Positions 34,734 through 46,529 of a stretch of 64,000 nucleotides of DNA are shown here, one piece after another. Both the position numbers and the translations under genes were made by a program. Numbering within the stretch: the stretch's first letter is position 1; each line of letters begins with the position of its first letter. This DNA comes from Astropecten irregularis. Lineage: Eukaryota; Echinodermata; Asteroidea; Paxillosida; Astropectinidae. The notes beneath the pieces were generated by a model that saw nothing but the letters and a program-made list of their open reading frames with translations, was not told where the DNA came from and made no database searches. The stretch is from positions 17,901,217 to 17,965,216 of the forward strand of contig OZ020246.1 in the NCBI GenBank assembly GCA_963971285.1, in the 5' to 3' direction.

Positions 34734-37262
34734 TGAGTCGATGAGTTTCTGTTACAACATTAAAACAGATGTTTGCAACGTCTACTAAGAAAGTGAAGCT
34801 CTTCACTTAATTCAAATGATTTAGAATCAGATATTCTGTAAAAGCATCCTTGATGACAAGCTGGAGAAGAAAAAGCACATAAAAAGATAATGTTATTCAA
34901 AAACTAAAACAGCAACGTTATGTACATAATAGGTGCATACTGTTGATTACTACAATAATCAACAAAAAAGTTTTAATAAATGACACAAAACATTCAACTA
35001 TTTGATATTAACAGAGCCTTAATTTACTTTGCTGGAGCTCTATTTATTCTTCATTAATGATTACAGACTTGATGGCATGACTGATTTGGTTGTCAACTCA
35101 ATGCTAGGACGAATACACCTAATCCATGACGTGACACCACGCCATGTGCAAATACTTTACTGTATGCACAGCGAAAAATCCCTTACACGAATTGGCACGA
35201 AACGGCCGCAAGAGGGCGTCACGATCATCTCATTATGTGACGTCATTGCACTGACCAAAAATGGAAGTTTTCATGAATGAAACTGACGCGCATGGGCATA
35301 TACTCAGCGATGCCCACTCCAACCATAGTTACTTCGACAGACCTCGCTACGATCTTTCGAATGGTACCAAAAACATACAAATTTGTACATTTCTTCGACC
35401 TTTTGACCATTTTTTGTGGTGTCACCCGACGTTCGAGAACTCACAGACACCGCAGTCGTATTTGAACTTTGGTGAGCTGTATTTTTGTTGTCATTTTACC
35501 GCGAAACCGCGCCACTGTCTGAGTGTTATTGTTGGGACGTTGAATATTCATATAACATGTGTTGGGTTGTGTATGCTGAGAGCGCCACATGAATATGCAT
35601 AGAATTGCATGGTCACCCGGAGATGTCGTACGGCCGACTGTTGATCGTTTCGTAGTCGTACACCGCGTGTGTTTGCATAGGCACATCGCGTGATGCGTGC
35701 TCCGTACGTGCCTACAACGGCATTGCGTGCGTGCGTAACGAGTTGGGCAAGCACATGGTTCCCGTGACGTCACGAGCACGGCCTTGCGCGTTGATCAATC
35801 AGCGCGGCGCTTGTCACACACAGCACTGTTTACATCCGTGTTACAGTACATATGGGGAATTTTTCGCTGTGGTATGGTGTGCTTATTCAAGTACAAATTC
35901 AATCATTATAGAGTTAACTTTTTGGATACAAGTCATGATGAACTTCAATCTCAGGTGTGTAAAACTGGGGTAGGATATCTGAAAAGTGAGTTTTAGAGTT
36001 TTTTTACCTACAAATTGTACACTTCCAATACAGTGGCAGCCATTTTCCACAAAACCCCTCAGCCCTCTGTTGATTCCATACATACAATTCAATACAATAG
36101 AGTTGTGCACAAATGATGGTCGTCAGTGGAAATTGAATTCTTTCCTGAGTAGGCAATCACCGAGTCAGATCTGCAGATGGTACACACCAAAGATCCTATA
36201 GGCCTATCTTTGACTTTGGTACACAATACGGTTTACCATGCGCTACTGCTGCTGCACTAGTTAGTTATCATTCATGGTTATCAAAACTAGTGGCAGTGCA
36301 GCAGCGCAGCACAGCGCATTATGCTATCCTTTGTGCAGTTTTTTAGCAATCGACTAAATCTTTCTTACAAAACGTTCCCTTGAAACATTCACCGTATGCC
36401 AATGCAAATCTTTAAAAAATGTGTCCACAGTATAAGAACAGACTTTATACTCACCACTGACCATATCCTACATTTGATCAAACTTCATAAAATCAAGTTA
36501 TAACCATCGTTTTTATTTCCCAAAGTGTTGATCATTTACTATCACTCTGTTTCCTTGATGTCATAATAATGTCGGGAATCGAACTGGTTCCCGTCAACCT
36601 ATTGCATTGAAAGTATTGATGACGACCATGTAAACCAGTGTTTGACGTCATCTTGTAACATGAATAGACTAGACTGGTCACCGTACCCCAATGCAGTTAT
36701 AATTATGTAAATTTAAAGGTTCTATGCAATAGGAATAATATTATGGCTGGAACATGTGCCAAAAATAAATTGTTACATGGGCCTTTGGTTTTACCCACTT
36801 CCGCACACTGTTTCAAAGTTAACAGCAGGTTTTTTTTGTATGCTAATAAGTATTTCGATATTCATGAGCAAGGCTTTGTGCATGCACAAACAGTTGGGTT
36901 TGTTTTATAGGTTTTCTGCTGACAAACCTTTTCCCCTCAATGGGTTTTATTGTGTTGAATATGTTCCTTTCACTCAACTGGTGGTGTAATTTTTTTGACC
37001 AACCATTTCTGTGTATGTGGGTCATGTTTGCCTCTTCATTTGTTTATGTTTTTTCATTATATTTTGGCTGTTGGGTCCCTACATGAGTAGCCTATGCATG
37101 AAAATCCTCCATTTTTCCGAAGCCGTTCAAAAGAAACCCAAATGCTGGTTTGAACTTTGAAACCAAAAATAAGACTTGCCATTTATTATATGTCAGTATA
37201 TTCTCTGTCTGAAGGCAATAAAATAACCTGCCTGAAAAAAAAACACTGCATGAACCCTATAA
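34734..37262. promoter_or_regulatory. Upstream region of the PPxY gene with a CpG-richer stretch
   Basis: Between about 35100 and 35850 the DNA is clearly CpG-richer than its surroundings and contains two full CRE palindromes, TGACGTCA at 35238-35245 and 35765-35772. This may be a promoter for the PPxY gene (-), for a + strand transcript, or both. The ORFs here (for example 35261-35602) have no recognisable domain. The rest is AT-rich and empty. Confidence 0.35.
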
Positions 37263-37778
37263 TACGGAGCCCCTAAAGGGACATTCAATTTTTTTTTTTT
37301 TATCTCGTGCGCACGACATATTATCTCGTGCGCACGACATATTATCTCGTGCGCACGACATATTATCTCGTGCGCACGACATAATTATCTCGTGCGCACG
37401 AGATAATTATGTCGTGCACAAAAGACGAGGAGTCAGCTGTTCAACTTGCATGTTCATGCCGTTCACAAGTACAACACCAAAAAGAGGTCATATCTCTAAC
37501 AAATACAGGTATAGTTTCCATTGTGTTTATTTGTATTGAATACTTCTTTATCCCTTTGTTAGATAATTAAAAGACATTTTTAGTATCTCGATCGGGCAAA
37601 ATGTTCGATGTGAAGTTCGATGTGTAAAGTTAGTTACCAATTACATGTACAAAGGCTAATGTGAAACCCTGCTGAGTGCTACAACGTAGGCTTCTACAAC
37701 TACTTCTAACCACTTAACCCCAACCCATGTATACAAAAGATGACCACCAAAAAAAGTGTAATTTGTTTTTGGTTTCAG

Positions 37779-38756
37779 ATGATAACAATGAATGCTGATG
37801 ACATGACGGCGAATTGTTTGGATGTATGCCTACAACACGTCCTCGGATCCCCGGATCCCCGGCTCATTGGGGGATACTTCATGGAAGCTGTGGAATCTCT
37901 GTCTGGATGCCCAAAGTTCGTTCGGGTGATCATGGCACAGAGAATGGCTATGTGAAAGATATACAGACATTTCTACGGATGGAGGACAACAATGAAGATG
38001 TTGACAGTAGCTACCTGGAGGGCCCAAGCACGGCAAATCAAAGGATTGAATACATGTGGTCAATTTTGCGGCGAGAATGTTCAGACTACTGGATTTGCCT
38101 CTTCCAGGATTTATAGTTGATGAAGGGGAATTTGCTGGTAACTTTCTTGATGTGAATCTCATTCAGTTCTGCTTCATGCATCTTAATCGGGTGGGTACAG
38201 TTAATTTGTATGTTGTAACCTAGGTTATTGATGGCAAGGGTTTTTTGACAGGGAGGGGCCATGATTTCAGTAGGGGTTGTGGAATCCCCTGAAACTATTA
38301 TTTCATTGGGTATATTAATTGATATGAACATATTTGTATTTTTTAATTTTTCATATTGTGATCACCTTATACTTCAACCAATCCCAATAATAACAAGTGA
38401 TGTTTTTCTTTTCTTGGTCCACAGGAAGAGCTGGATGAAGTTGTCAACACTTAGAATCGGCACTTAATCCGACCATCAAGAAATGCCCGGGTACCCTTCG
38501 GCCGTCCCAATATAATGTACTTCTTGCCAGGACTTTATGCCTATCTGCAGATTTCCTCTGTAATACATCCCCAGAGCGAGTTCGTATTGCCAAGGAAGAA
38601 TGTAGATACAGAAAGCGAATCCCTTGTGATGAAGATGTGCATGAACTGTGCTGTTCTCTCATGGCTAACAATGGTTATGAATTTCCCAAAGACTCAGAGT
38701 CAGCTGTAAACCTGTACACAGAACTCAGAGACACAATTTCTCAAGTGTTGATGTAG
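37779..38756 (+). pseudogene. Decayed integrase-core-domain transposase gene
   Basis: Fragments in three frames line up with the animal integrase-core family found in many transposon-derived genes. In order: PRLIGGYFMEAVE (about 37850), then a frameshift, then RSGDHGTENGYVKDIQTFL and STANQRIEYMWSILRRE (37920-38090). Another frame change leads to GNFLDVNLIQFCFMHL (38130-38185), then an apparent intron, EELDEVVNT followed by an in-frame stop (38426-38454), IRPSRNARVPFGRPNIMYFL, and finally EECRYRKRIPCDEDVHELC to a TAG at 38754-38756. GDHGTEN probably carries a catalytic acidic residue. Only the C-terminal half is recognisable, and several frameshifts and a stop prevent expression. It occupies the middle of transposon C, as expected for its transposase. 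Confidence 0.75.
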
Positions 38757-40183
38757 TACATGTATCAATAATAAGCCTGCATCAGTGAATCCGGCTCGTT
38801 ATGGGGGCATTTTGTTCTAAAGGCCGGGTACAATTTCCTTCCATCTGTAAATGTTTCCCCCTATTTGTACGGGTGGTGTAAGATGAGTTAACACCTCAAT
38901 TTCAAAATTACAACTGCTGTCAAGATAGTGTGTCAAGAACAAGAATGAAATGATTTAAGCTGCTCACTATTAACATCAAATTACCTTCCAACAAAGGCAA
39001 TTTTTGTATTGGTTAATAAAAACTGTTTCATTAATCTGTTTCTTTAGAAACTTTTAAAATGACCAGGAAACTTGACCTTTCATGTATGTGAACTACATGT
39101 AGCAATTGAGCATAATTCTTTAAAGAATCGTTCTGGAACTCATTTGTTTCAATGTGAAAAAGGATGAAACATTTTGATACAAATATAGCGTTTGATGAAT
39201 GTTTCAAAAGGCCCATGCAGGATTTTATTGTACGTCTTAGTGATTTCCAAAAGCATTGATCAAAGTAAGATACTGTAATACATGTACCTTATTAATGACG
39301 TCCTTGTGATGTCAGTTCTCAATAAAATGTAAACACATGCTAAAGAAAGATTCTTATTATCTGGATGAGCAGCTGATCCCCATAAACTTTTCAAAATATT
39401 TTTGGCAAAAATACCTACAATTTGATTGAAACATTCCATGCTTGGCAAGGCTGTCTCTTGATGTCACTTGCTTGATGTCACTTACAGATTGTGTTAAATT
39501 TTCAAATAAAACTTATGATTCACCGGAATAAAGTTGTTCTTTAAAAGTTCTTTTCATTCCCGTCCTGTCTTCTTCTTTGCTAGCGTTCCACTGGTATGAT
39601 TTTGTATGAATCTGGTTGATTGAAATTTTCTGACTGTTTTATATACAAGCATAGAGGTAGAAATAGAGGCAGAGGAACACCCCTGTTCTTCTCAGTTGAA
39701 ACGTCAGTTAGCTGTTTTCACTACCATAAATCATGTTAGTTCCGCTGGTCCCCCCCCCCCGGTGTCCACCGCCTGTGTTTTAGCTATATTGGGGCGTCGT
39801 AAGTTTGTTAGACTGCTGGTGCGGGCACATTTCTTCGCCTTTTTTCCTTTCTCACCACGACCCTCTCCCATCCCTACCCATCTTCCACCCCCTCCAACCA
39901 CCTTCCACCATCTAAAGAACTATACTATGCCTCAAAGTTTGTTTGAGCTCGATCACACTAATAATTATAAGCTTTCAACTTCTAAGAGAGCAGTCCGGTT
40001 TTTCGTTTTTCTGAGCTATCATGGAGGTAGAAAAAGAAAACAAAGATGACTCTATAACTATGTATGTGTCCGTCATTTTGTTTGCATTGCGGTAAGACGT
40101 ACCATTTGGGTCCGCTCTCCTGACATGATTTGTGTAACCACGGCTACATGTATGATTTTGCCTTTCTCTCCCCACACATAATT
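38757..40183. other. Non-coding right half of transposon C
   Basis: No convincing ORF. An inner segment has a C-run and CT-rich DNA (39750-39905). The 117-codon ORF at 39696-40049 is low-complexity and not called. Confidence 0.4.
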
Positions 40184-40589
40184 TTGTCGTGCGCACGAGA
40201 TAATTATGTCGTGCGCACGAGATAATATGTCGTGCGCACGAGATAATATGTCGTGCGCACGAGATAATTATGTCGTGCGCACGAGATAATATGTCGTGCG
40301 CACGAGATTAAAAAAATTTTTAGATGTCCCTTTAGGGGCTCCGTACTTTAACTACGTATCCTCTATGTTTTATTAATTACAGGTGTAGTAATAATTTCTT
40401 CAGCGTGACTGCCTCCGCGTTCCATGTAAAACGTTGAATTTTTAGGAGTACGGTGTATAAGTGTATTTGGTTTGGTTTTGTTATTCATGTCTTTTTATCA
40501 ACACAAGTAATTAAACTGAAACTACTCCTCAGCCAAAATAATGTCCTGAAATTTCAAGAAATGCTTGGCGTTAGGATCGAGGGCCTGAC

Positions 40590-40649
40590 GCGTTTCGATC
40601 TTAGTATTAGCAGGATCTTTATCAAAATCCTGCAAGAGGATCGAAACGC
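40590..40649. repeat. Inverted repeat at the duplication edge
   Basis: GCGTTTCGATC (40590-40600) pairs with GATCGAAACGC (40639-40649), and GCAGGAT pairs with ATCCTGC inside it. The left boundary of the duplicated block (about 40645) falls within its right arm. Confidence 0.7.
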
Positions 40650-42388
40650 TTCGCCGAGCTCTCCTTTATCAACATTACCGGTAGAAAGTACTAGCTGAAA
40701 AATAGACGTATTGATGGCCGCGCAAATGCCCCGCGGGCATATTTAGGTGTCGATTTCTTTTCATTATTGGGGGGGGGGGGGATGATTGGTGTTTTTTATG
40801 CGAGGGAGGCTGTGGGAGGGGGTATACCCCCTCCCAAACCAGGGATTTTTTAATAAAAACAGAGACGAAAAGTCGCATTTTGGAGCTTTTAAAAACAATA
40901 TTCAGAAGAATGAAACACTGCGAAGACTAGAAAAAAAAAACAAGGATCATGTCATATTTCTACACAATAAACTTGAATGACATTCAACCTCGAAATATTG
41001 TGTGGGGGGGGGGGGCGTGATAATACTCGCCATCCCCTCCACCTCAAATATGGGGGGGGGGATATATGCTTATACCTAATATCCATAGCCTTTACCAAAG
41101 TGAGCACTGCTCACCCAAGCATGAATTATTTTCGGACTTTTTTGGTGTCATAATGAAAGTTGAGTGTATGGGATTTCCAAAGTTTCCATCAACCTGTCCC
41201 CCAGAATTATATTTCTTATTTGGCAGCTATTTCAAAAGTGTAAAGTGGTATTTTTTAGACACCCTGTATAACCTATTTAAACTCCTAAAATCGAAAAAGA
41301 ATATTATGCATAGCAGACACTAAAGATTTCCTTCAAGTTTCACGCATTTATTTCACCTCAGTAATATTAACATCCACCCACATATCACAATATTTCTCGT
41401 TCAATAATGATTACTTTATTTGTTTATAATTACGATATTTACTACAACTGTCTATTTTCTAAGCCAAGAAACCATAAGCCTTAAACCATGGATACAAAAG
41501 TACTGTAATAATTGACAGTCATTTTTATCAAGGTCGTGAATGCATGGCTTGGATCTATCGTGGAGGAAGAAATAGATTTCTTTCTCCATGGATCTATACA
41601 CAAGTGTATGGGATGTGGTGGCAGCCATTACAATAAACACACGTCGGGTGCAATTACAAGCAGAAGCCAACAACATGCTACCAACAACTTTGGATTGGAG
41701 TCAGTAAGTCAAAGTGTATACCTCCTGAACGTCCATTACTGATACTTTTATTTCAAAAATTAAACCATATTTGTTCTAAATTGTCGACTTCATTCATTCT
41801 CTTCTGCATCGAAACATTTCCAGCTCTTACGATTGTGGCTGCACTATGAACTATATACCTAACATAATGATATGAGTAAATACTAATTATTATACAATAT
41901 AATGTAGGCCTATATCAGGATATACTTTTAATTTGATTATAATATTCCCATAAACACTATAAAAGTATATGTTGAGATTTAAACTTCTCTGAACAGTCTC
42001 GACGTTCCGGCCAGAGTACACTGTATGGCCGAAACGTCGTATTATATTCTCACCGGTTCTTTTCAGAACCACACATCTATAAAAGAGATCATGTGTCTCC
42101 GCAAGCTTACTTTATCATGTTCTTCCACCATGCAAAGCTTCAAATCCTACCTTCTCTGAACAGAGTAAATAAAAGCAAAATTTATATTCAATATGTTTCA
42201 AAGATTGATCTAAAAGACCCACAACCAGTAAACAAACCCAACTTTCCCCAAATTACAATTATTAGATATAATGTGTTGTGCATTATACTCACACTAAGGC
42301 TAACCCTATATAAGAATGAATTCCCTGCAACTTTCTCTCGAATACAACATCCAAGCACCTACCAAAATAGCACTCACTTTCCATTACT

Positions 42389-44123
42389 TCACACCATTTT
42401 AAAAGGTTCCATATATAAGAAACCCATGATACATAAAGCCAAAATGTGAACATAACTGCAAGGCACAGAGCTGGCAGAATTTACTTGGCATTCGAGACCA
42501 TTTCCCTCAAAGACCGGACAGGTGTCAAAGTCTCCCAGACAACGCATCATCTTGTTAGCCTCGCGCTCTCCAGAATCCAATCCCCCAGCTATATAGCCGG
42601 TAAGGGCAACGGACGTCGCTTCACCTCCGAAGAAAAGACGACCAACCCGGCTTTGAAGCTTGTAACGACAACTGAACGGGACCTCCACGGGGACGTTGGA
42701 GTAGGCGCCCATGGTGAGCGGGTTTTGGGACCAGCCCGACACAAGGATACCGGTGGCTTCTGGAATTCCGTCGCCGTACAGGTTGCGGAGCACCGCCTGA
42801 ATCTCAGCTTTAGTCTCGGCCGAACTTTGTGCCTCAACTCGTCGGGATTCGTCACCTTTACGTGCAAAGAAAATAAAACAAATATTTATATTATACTCAC
42901 GTTGAAGAAAGACACAACCAGTTAATCGTGTAGTTTCTGTAGTACATTCAAGAATCCCGATCGCAACCGGATCATAATGCTATATAGCGGGATCTTTCAC
43001 TTTACGCATTGGTTATTTTAGAGACCCCTCCACCAAGAGGTATGATGATTTTCTCACCAGCAACTGTGACCATCATCAAAGGTGTACCTCCAGGAAACAG
43101 ACCTTCTGCCTGGTAGTTGAGAAACAGTGGATAGTAACCCCTTCTGTCGTTGGCATGGAGAATCCACTCAGTGTCGTCCCAAAACTTGCTGGGAAAGCTG
43201 ACGTAAATGTTGGAGTAGTCAGCCATTTGGAATTTATTGATCTCAACAACTTTCCATTCAGGAAGAGGTGGGATGAACTGGATCGAGCCGTGCTGTAAGA
43301 CACCGATACTGAAGGTCATCAGAACGTATTCGCCGACGAAACGAGTACCATCATCACAGGTAACAGTGACAGATATGTCATTGGAGTAGTCGATGGATGC
43401 AACTTTCTTATTCAGACGAGTGTGGTTGACATACTTTGGGGTTTGTAGAAAACCGGCAACATCGTCGAAGATTCGTCCGTATCCTCTCTGATCTGTGATG
43501 AAGTCTATGACTTGTTCATCTGTGGTCTCGACAGCTGATCGGACCGAAGATACCTCGGGAGACTCCCCATACTCGAAATCGTACTCGAACCATTCTATTG
43601 CTTTGTCAATTGCACTATTTGGCTGCCATCCGCCAATTCGGAGAGCTGAGCGTTGTGACATATCTGGTATTTCGGCATTTTTATTTAGAGATGCCCTCAG
43701 TTCTTGTAGTTTGCTGATTCCTTTCTCCAGTAGTTCGTAGTTTGCATCTGCTTCATTGGTGACATCGTGTCCTGTCCCGTTGCGAATGGTCAGGCTGTTA
43801 TAGTTGCTCTGATGGCGACTCAGGTTGAGTTTCTGTACGATTTGGTCAGTTTTGGAATTCTCTGGTGCTGCCCACAACGCACCTAGTCCCACAGTCATGC
43901 CAGCGAATTGGGTACTGTGAACACGCCCGCCGATTCGGTCGGCTGCCTCAATGATGATGAAGTCGTCATGGCCGGCATCATGGAGTGTCCTGGCCGCTTG
44001 CAAACCAGAGGCACCGGCGCCTAGAATCAAGAATCTAGCTTTGTTTTCAGCTTGATGGTTTGATGCGTGAGCATACAAACAAAACACGGTGAAAAGAAGG
44101 TAACGACGGGTAAGGAATAGCAT
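42389..44123 (-). CDS. Secreted flavin-containing polyamine oxidase, copy 1
   Basis: There are two exons: 44123-43058 and 42855-42389, joined by a GT-AG intron in phase 1; product 510 aa, about the length of maize polyamine oxidase. A signal peptide spans about 1-20. The Rossmann FAD motif is G35-A-G37-A-S-G40, with E59 positioned for the ribose and RIGGR at 63-67. The C-terminal FAD motif is GRLFFGGEATS (about 427-437) with GYIAGGLDSGE. The region from SFPSKFW and NDRRGYYPLF to KAEIQAVLRNL follows the plant/animal PAO pattern. The last 22 residues are hydrophobic and might be a membrane or lipid anchor. The enzyme would oxidise polyamines or a related amine, releasing H2O2, outside the cell; the exact substrate cannot be read from sequence. 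Copy 2 encodes the same protein. Confidence 0.9.
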
Positions 44124-44666
44124 GGTGATGGCATGTACATGTAATGTAATTGAAATATGACCCCAAAGTTCAAATGACCACAGTTTCTGCCGTGAGAAAA
44201 CTTTGCTGAACTCTGGCTATGGGCTGCCTTATTGTTACTGAGCTTCAGACTGGCGATTACGGATCGACACTGGCGGCGCATAAATCCATATGTGGGATTG
44301 CCGGAACAATACACATACACAATTGTAACCGTACCAATATGGATCTGTGGGACCATGGACTACAAAACAACTCCGAGTCCATGATTGGACCACTGGCCTC
44401 CAGCTCCATCTGACCATGGAGCTATCAAAAGGACTCCATGAGGCATGATCGGACCCAGTCCGGTGAGCCGTATCGCCTTGCGATCTGGGCCCAATTTCCA
44501 AAAACTGTTAAGCACAATTTTTATGTGCTAAGCATGACATTTCTATCTGTCTTAATAAAAAAGGATTAACAACCAAATTTCCACTCGTTGTGTAATGTGT
44601 ATCACTTGTTCTTTTGCTGTTGTTTGCTGAACATGAATATCAAATGGAATTTTCAATGGTGGTTTG

Positions 44667-44978
44667 CAGGCGCGGTTCTAGAACCAAAAAATATTTGGGG
44701 GGCCGAGAATAGCCATTATTATTTTTTTTTTGGGGGGGGGGGGGCTAGAAGACCCAATATTTTGGGTTCTTCTAACACTCGCTTCTGCTATGTCTTCACT
44801 TAGGGGTCGAAAAACATGCACATTATAGGCCACACATGGCGTTTTTTGTATGTAATTGGCGCTTAATAACTGAAAAAATCCAGTAGTTTCAAGAATTTTT
44901 TTTTGGGGGGGGGGGCTAGACAAAATTTTTGGGGGGCTACAGCCCCCCCCCCCCCCCCCCCCCGTAGAACCCCGCCTG
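44667..44978. mobile_element. hAT-type MITE, 312 bp (duplicate copy 1)
   Basis: It begins CAGGCGCGGTTCTAGAACC and ends GTAGAACCCCGCCTG. GTGGTTTG flanks it exactly on both sides (44659-44666, 44979-44986), an 8 bp target duplication. Long G and C runs inside it resemble many animal hAT MITEs. It lies upstream of the polyamine oxidase. Confidence 0.85.
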
Positions 44979-45691
44979 GTGGTTTGTTTTATCGGGCGAG
45001 ACATTTTTGTGCTAAGCAAATGTTTGAGTGCTTATCAGTTTTATGAAATTGGCCCTTGGGCTAGATCTTTGTTAATACTTAACAATAACATTGTGACTGG
45101 ATCATACCAACATTATTGTGACTGTCATGGCCAGACGATTGTCAATGACTTGTATGGCATAACCTCGGTACAATTTGCAAGCTAGTCTAGCTGTGTTTAG
45201 ACTGCAGAGTACACACACGGCTTGGTCAAGGTAGACCATAACACAATATTTTGCTTTGAGTTTGACAGCCGACGCGTATTTCAAAAGAATTGTGAAAATA
45301 TCCAGTAGCGCAGCACACACACCTTGGAGTCTCGTCAGGAAAGAAAACAATATGCATGCAGTAGTGTAGACACGTCCTCAGACCTGGGGGATTGATCTTG
45401 TAGCGTGGGTCGTACTTCCATATACAGTACGTTTGTGCACAAAATCATTTTTTATATTATATAAAAAGTGAAAACCTGGGGGGGGGGGGGAGGGGGTTGC
45501 AACCCCCCCTAGCCCCCCGGGATCTACGCCCATGTATGCATGTACTGATATTGATAAGCAGTTAAGCACACGCTGATGATGTATGCCTGGCTGTGTGCAT
45601 CATTGATAATGTTTAATACTTTTTTATATTTAATAGGCCTACCGATATAAAAAAAATTGTTACATACAAAAAATGTCAAAATGTAGTTGGG

Positions 45692-45891
45692 NNNNNNNNN
45701 NNNNNNNNNNNNNNNNNNNNNNNNNNNNNNNNNNNNNNNNNNNNNNNNNNNNNNNNNNNNNNNNNNNNNNNNNNNNNNNNNNNNNNNNNNNNNNNNNNNN
45801 NNNNNNNNNNNNNNNNNNNNNNNNNNNNNNNNNNNNNNNNNNNNNNNNNNNNNNNNNNNNNNNNNNNNNNNNNNNNNNNNNNNNNNNNNNN
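45692..45891. other. Assembly gap (200 N)
   Basis: Exactly 200 N, probably a gap of unknown true size. It joins the end of duplicated block 1 to the middle of a C-type lectin exon. Confidence 1.
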
Positions 45892-45893
45892 AG

Positions 45894-46529
45894 CCTGATG
45901 AAGGAATGTTCGGTAATTCCTGCTACAAACTGCTGAACGGGGTGATGTCGTGGGATAATGGACTGACAATCTGCAATGACATTGGCGGTAGCTTGGCAGT
46001 ACCCGACTCCGCCGATGAGCTTAACTTCATCTGGGAGATGTTCATCGCAGCCGGTCGAGGCGGAAAACTTTGGATCGGATGCAGCGACAAGGAAGAGGAA
46101 GGGAAGTACGTCCAGCCTGGTGTCGAAAGGCGCAACTGTAGTTACACAAAGTGGGCACCAGGGGAACCTAACGACAAAGGGGGCCAGGATTGTATTCAGT
46201 TGAGGGGGTATGATGGCGGTCGCTTCGATGACAGTGTATGTGGCAATCGTAGGTCCGTGATATGTGAGCTACCTGATGTTATGACATTGTCCTGCTTAAA
46301 GGACTTCAGTGACGGTGGCTCCTTCAAGGTTACTTGCCAGACCAGTCATTTCGTCAAGGATTTCGCCAATAAGAGTGCCATCGCATGGGGTTTGGTGTGC
46401 CGTGACGAGCCACGTTGCCGTTCCTTCAGTCTCCGACAGGGAAGCCGTGGACAGACGATCTGTCGACCGCGACATTCTCTCACCGGGATGAGCACTGGAA
46501 AGCCCACGTCCTGTGAATTATGTCTATGA
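45894..46529 (+). CDS. C-type lectin domain protein, 3' part only
   Basis: The frame is open from the gap to TGA at 46527-46529, 211 codons visible. A C-type lectin domain comes first: NSCYKLLNG, WDNGLTICNDIGGSLAVP, LWIGCSD, then KWAPGEPNDKGGQDCIQL, FDDSVCG and SVICE. The EPN triplet is the mannose-type calcium-site signature. A second cysteine-rich part follows (CLKDFSDGG, WGLVCRDEPRCRSFSL, TICRPRH, SCELCL), which looks like a PAN/apple-type module, though weakly. The 5' end, with any signal peptide, lies in the gap or is absent. Such secreted lectins are numerous in echinoderm and other invertebrate genomes and often act in immunity; that role is inference. Confidence 0.8.
   Translation, partial: PDEGMFGNSCYKLLNGVMSWDNGLTICNDIGGSLAVPDSADELNFIWEMFIAAGRGGKLWIGCSDKEEEGKYVQPGVERRNCSYTKWAPGEPNDKGGQDCIQLRGYDGGRFDDSVCGNRRSVICELPDVMTLSCLKDFSDGGSFKVTCQTSHFVKDFANKSAIAWGLVCRDEPRCRSFSLRQGSRGQTICRPRHSLTGMSTGKPTSCELCL

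Larger units (their letters stand above)
37265..40343. mobile_element. Transposon C, 3.08 kb, 22 bp TIRs and palindrome arrays
   Basis: Perfect 22 bp inverted ends lie at 37263-37284 and 40324-40345 (counting a flanking TA); the inner part reads GCCCCTAAAGGGACAT. If the terminal TA is the target duplication, the element is 37265-40343. Inside each end is an array of the palindrome TCGTGCGCACGA: five units at 37301-37415, spaced by CATATTAT, and six at 40184-40309. The centre holds a decayed integrase-core gene. The presence of this gene and intact ends suggests a formerly autonomous element. Confidence 0.85.
40645..45691. repeat. Duplicated block, copy 1
   Basis: Bases 40645-45691 match 47347-52394 with an offset of 6702-6703 bp and, as far as I compared, no differences except G-run lengths and one GAT repeat. 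Copy 1 ends exactly at the 200-N gap. It contains a polyamine oxidase gene and a hAT element. Confidence 0.9.

Noticed and set aside
35261-35602. 113-codon ORF in the CpG-richer stretch
   Set aside because: No domain, no splice partners, and overlapping ORFs of equal length in other frames.
36240-36325. CTGCTGCTGCACTAG and its near-inverse, a possible palindromic element
   Set aside because: Low-complexity GCAGCA/GCTGCT words pair by chance; no flanking duplication.
41998-42065. Short inverted repeat GACGTTCCGGCC / GGCCGAAACGTC
   Set aside because: A genuine small palindrome but too short, and without boundaries, to call an element.
42446-42925. 159-codon + strand ORF (and its copy at 49148-49627)
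   Set aside because: It is the antisense shadow of polyamine oxidase exon 2.
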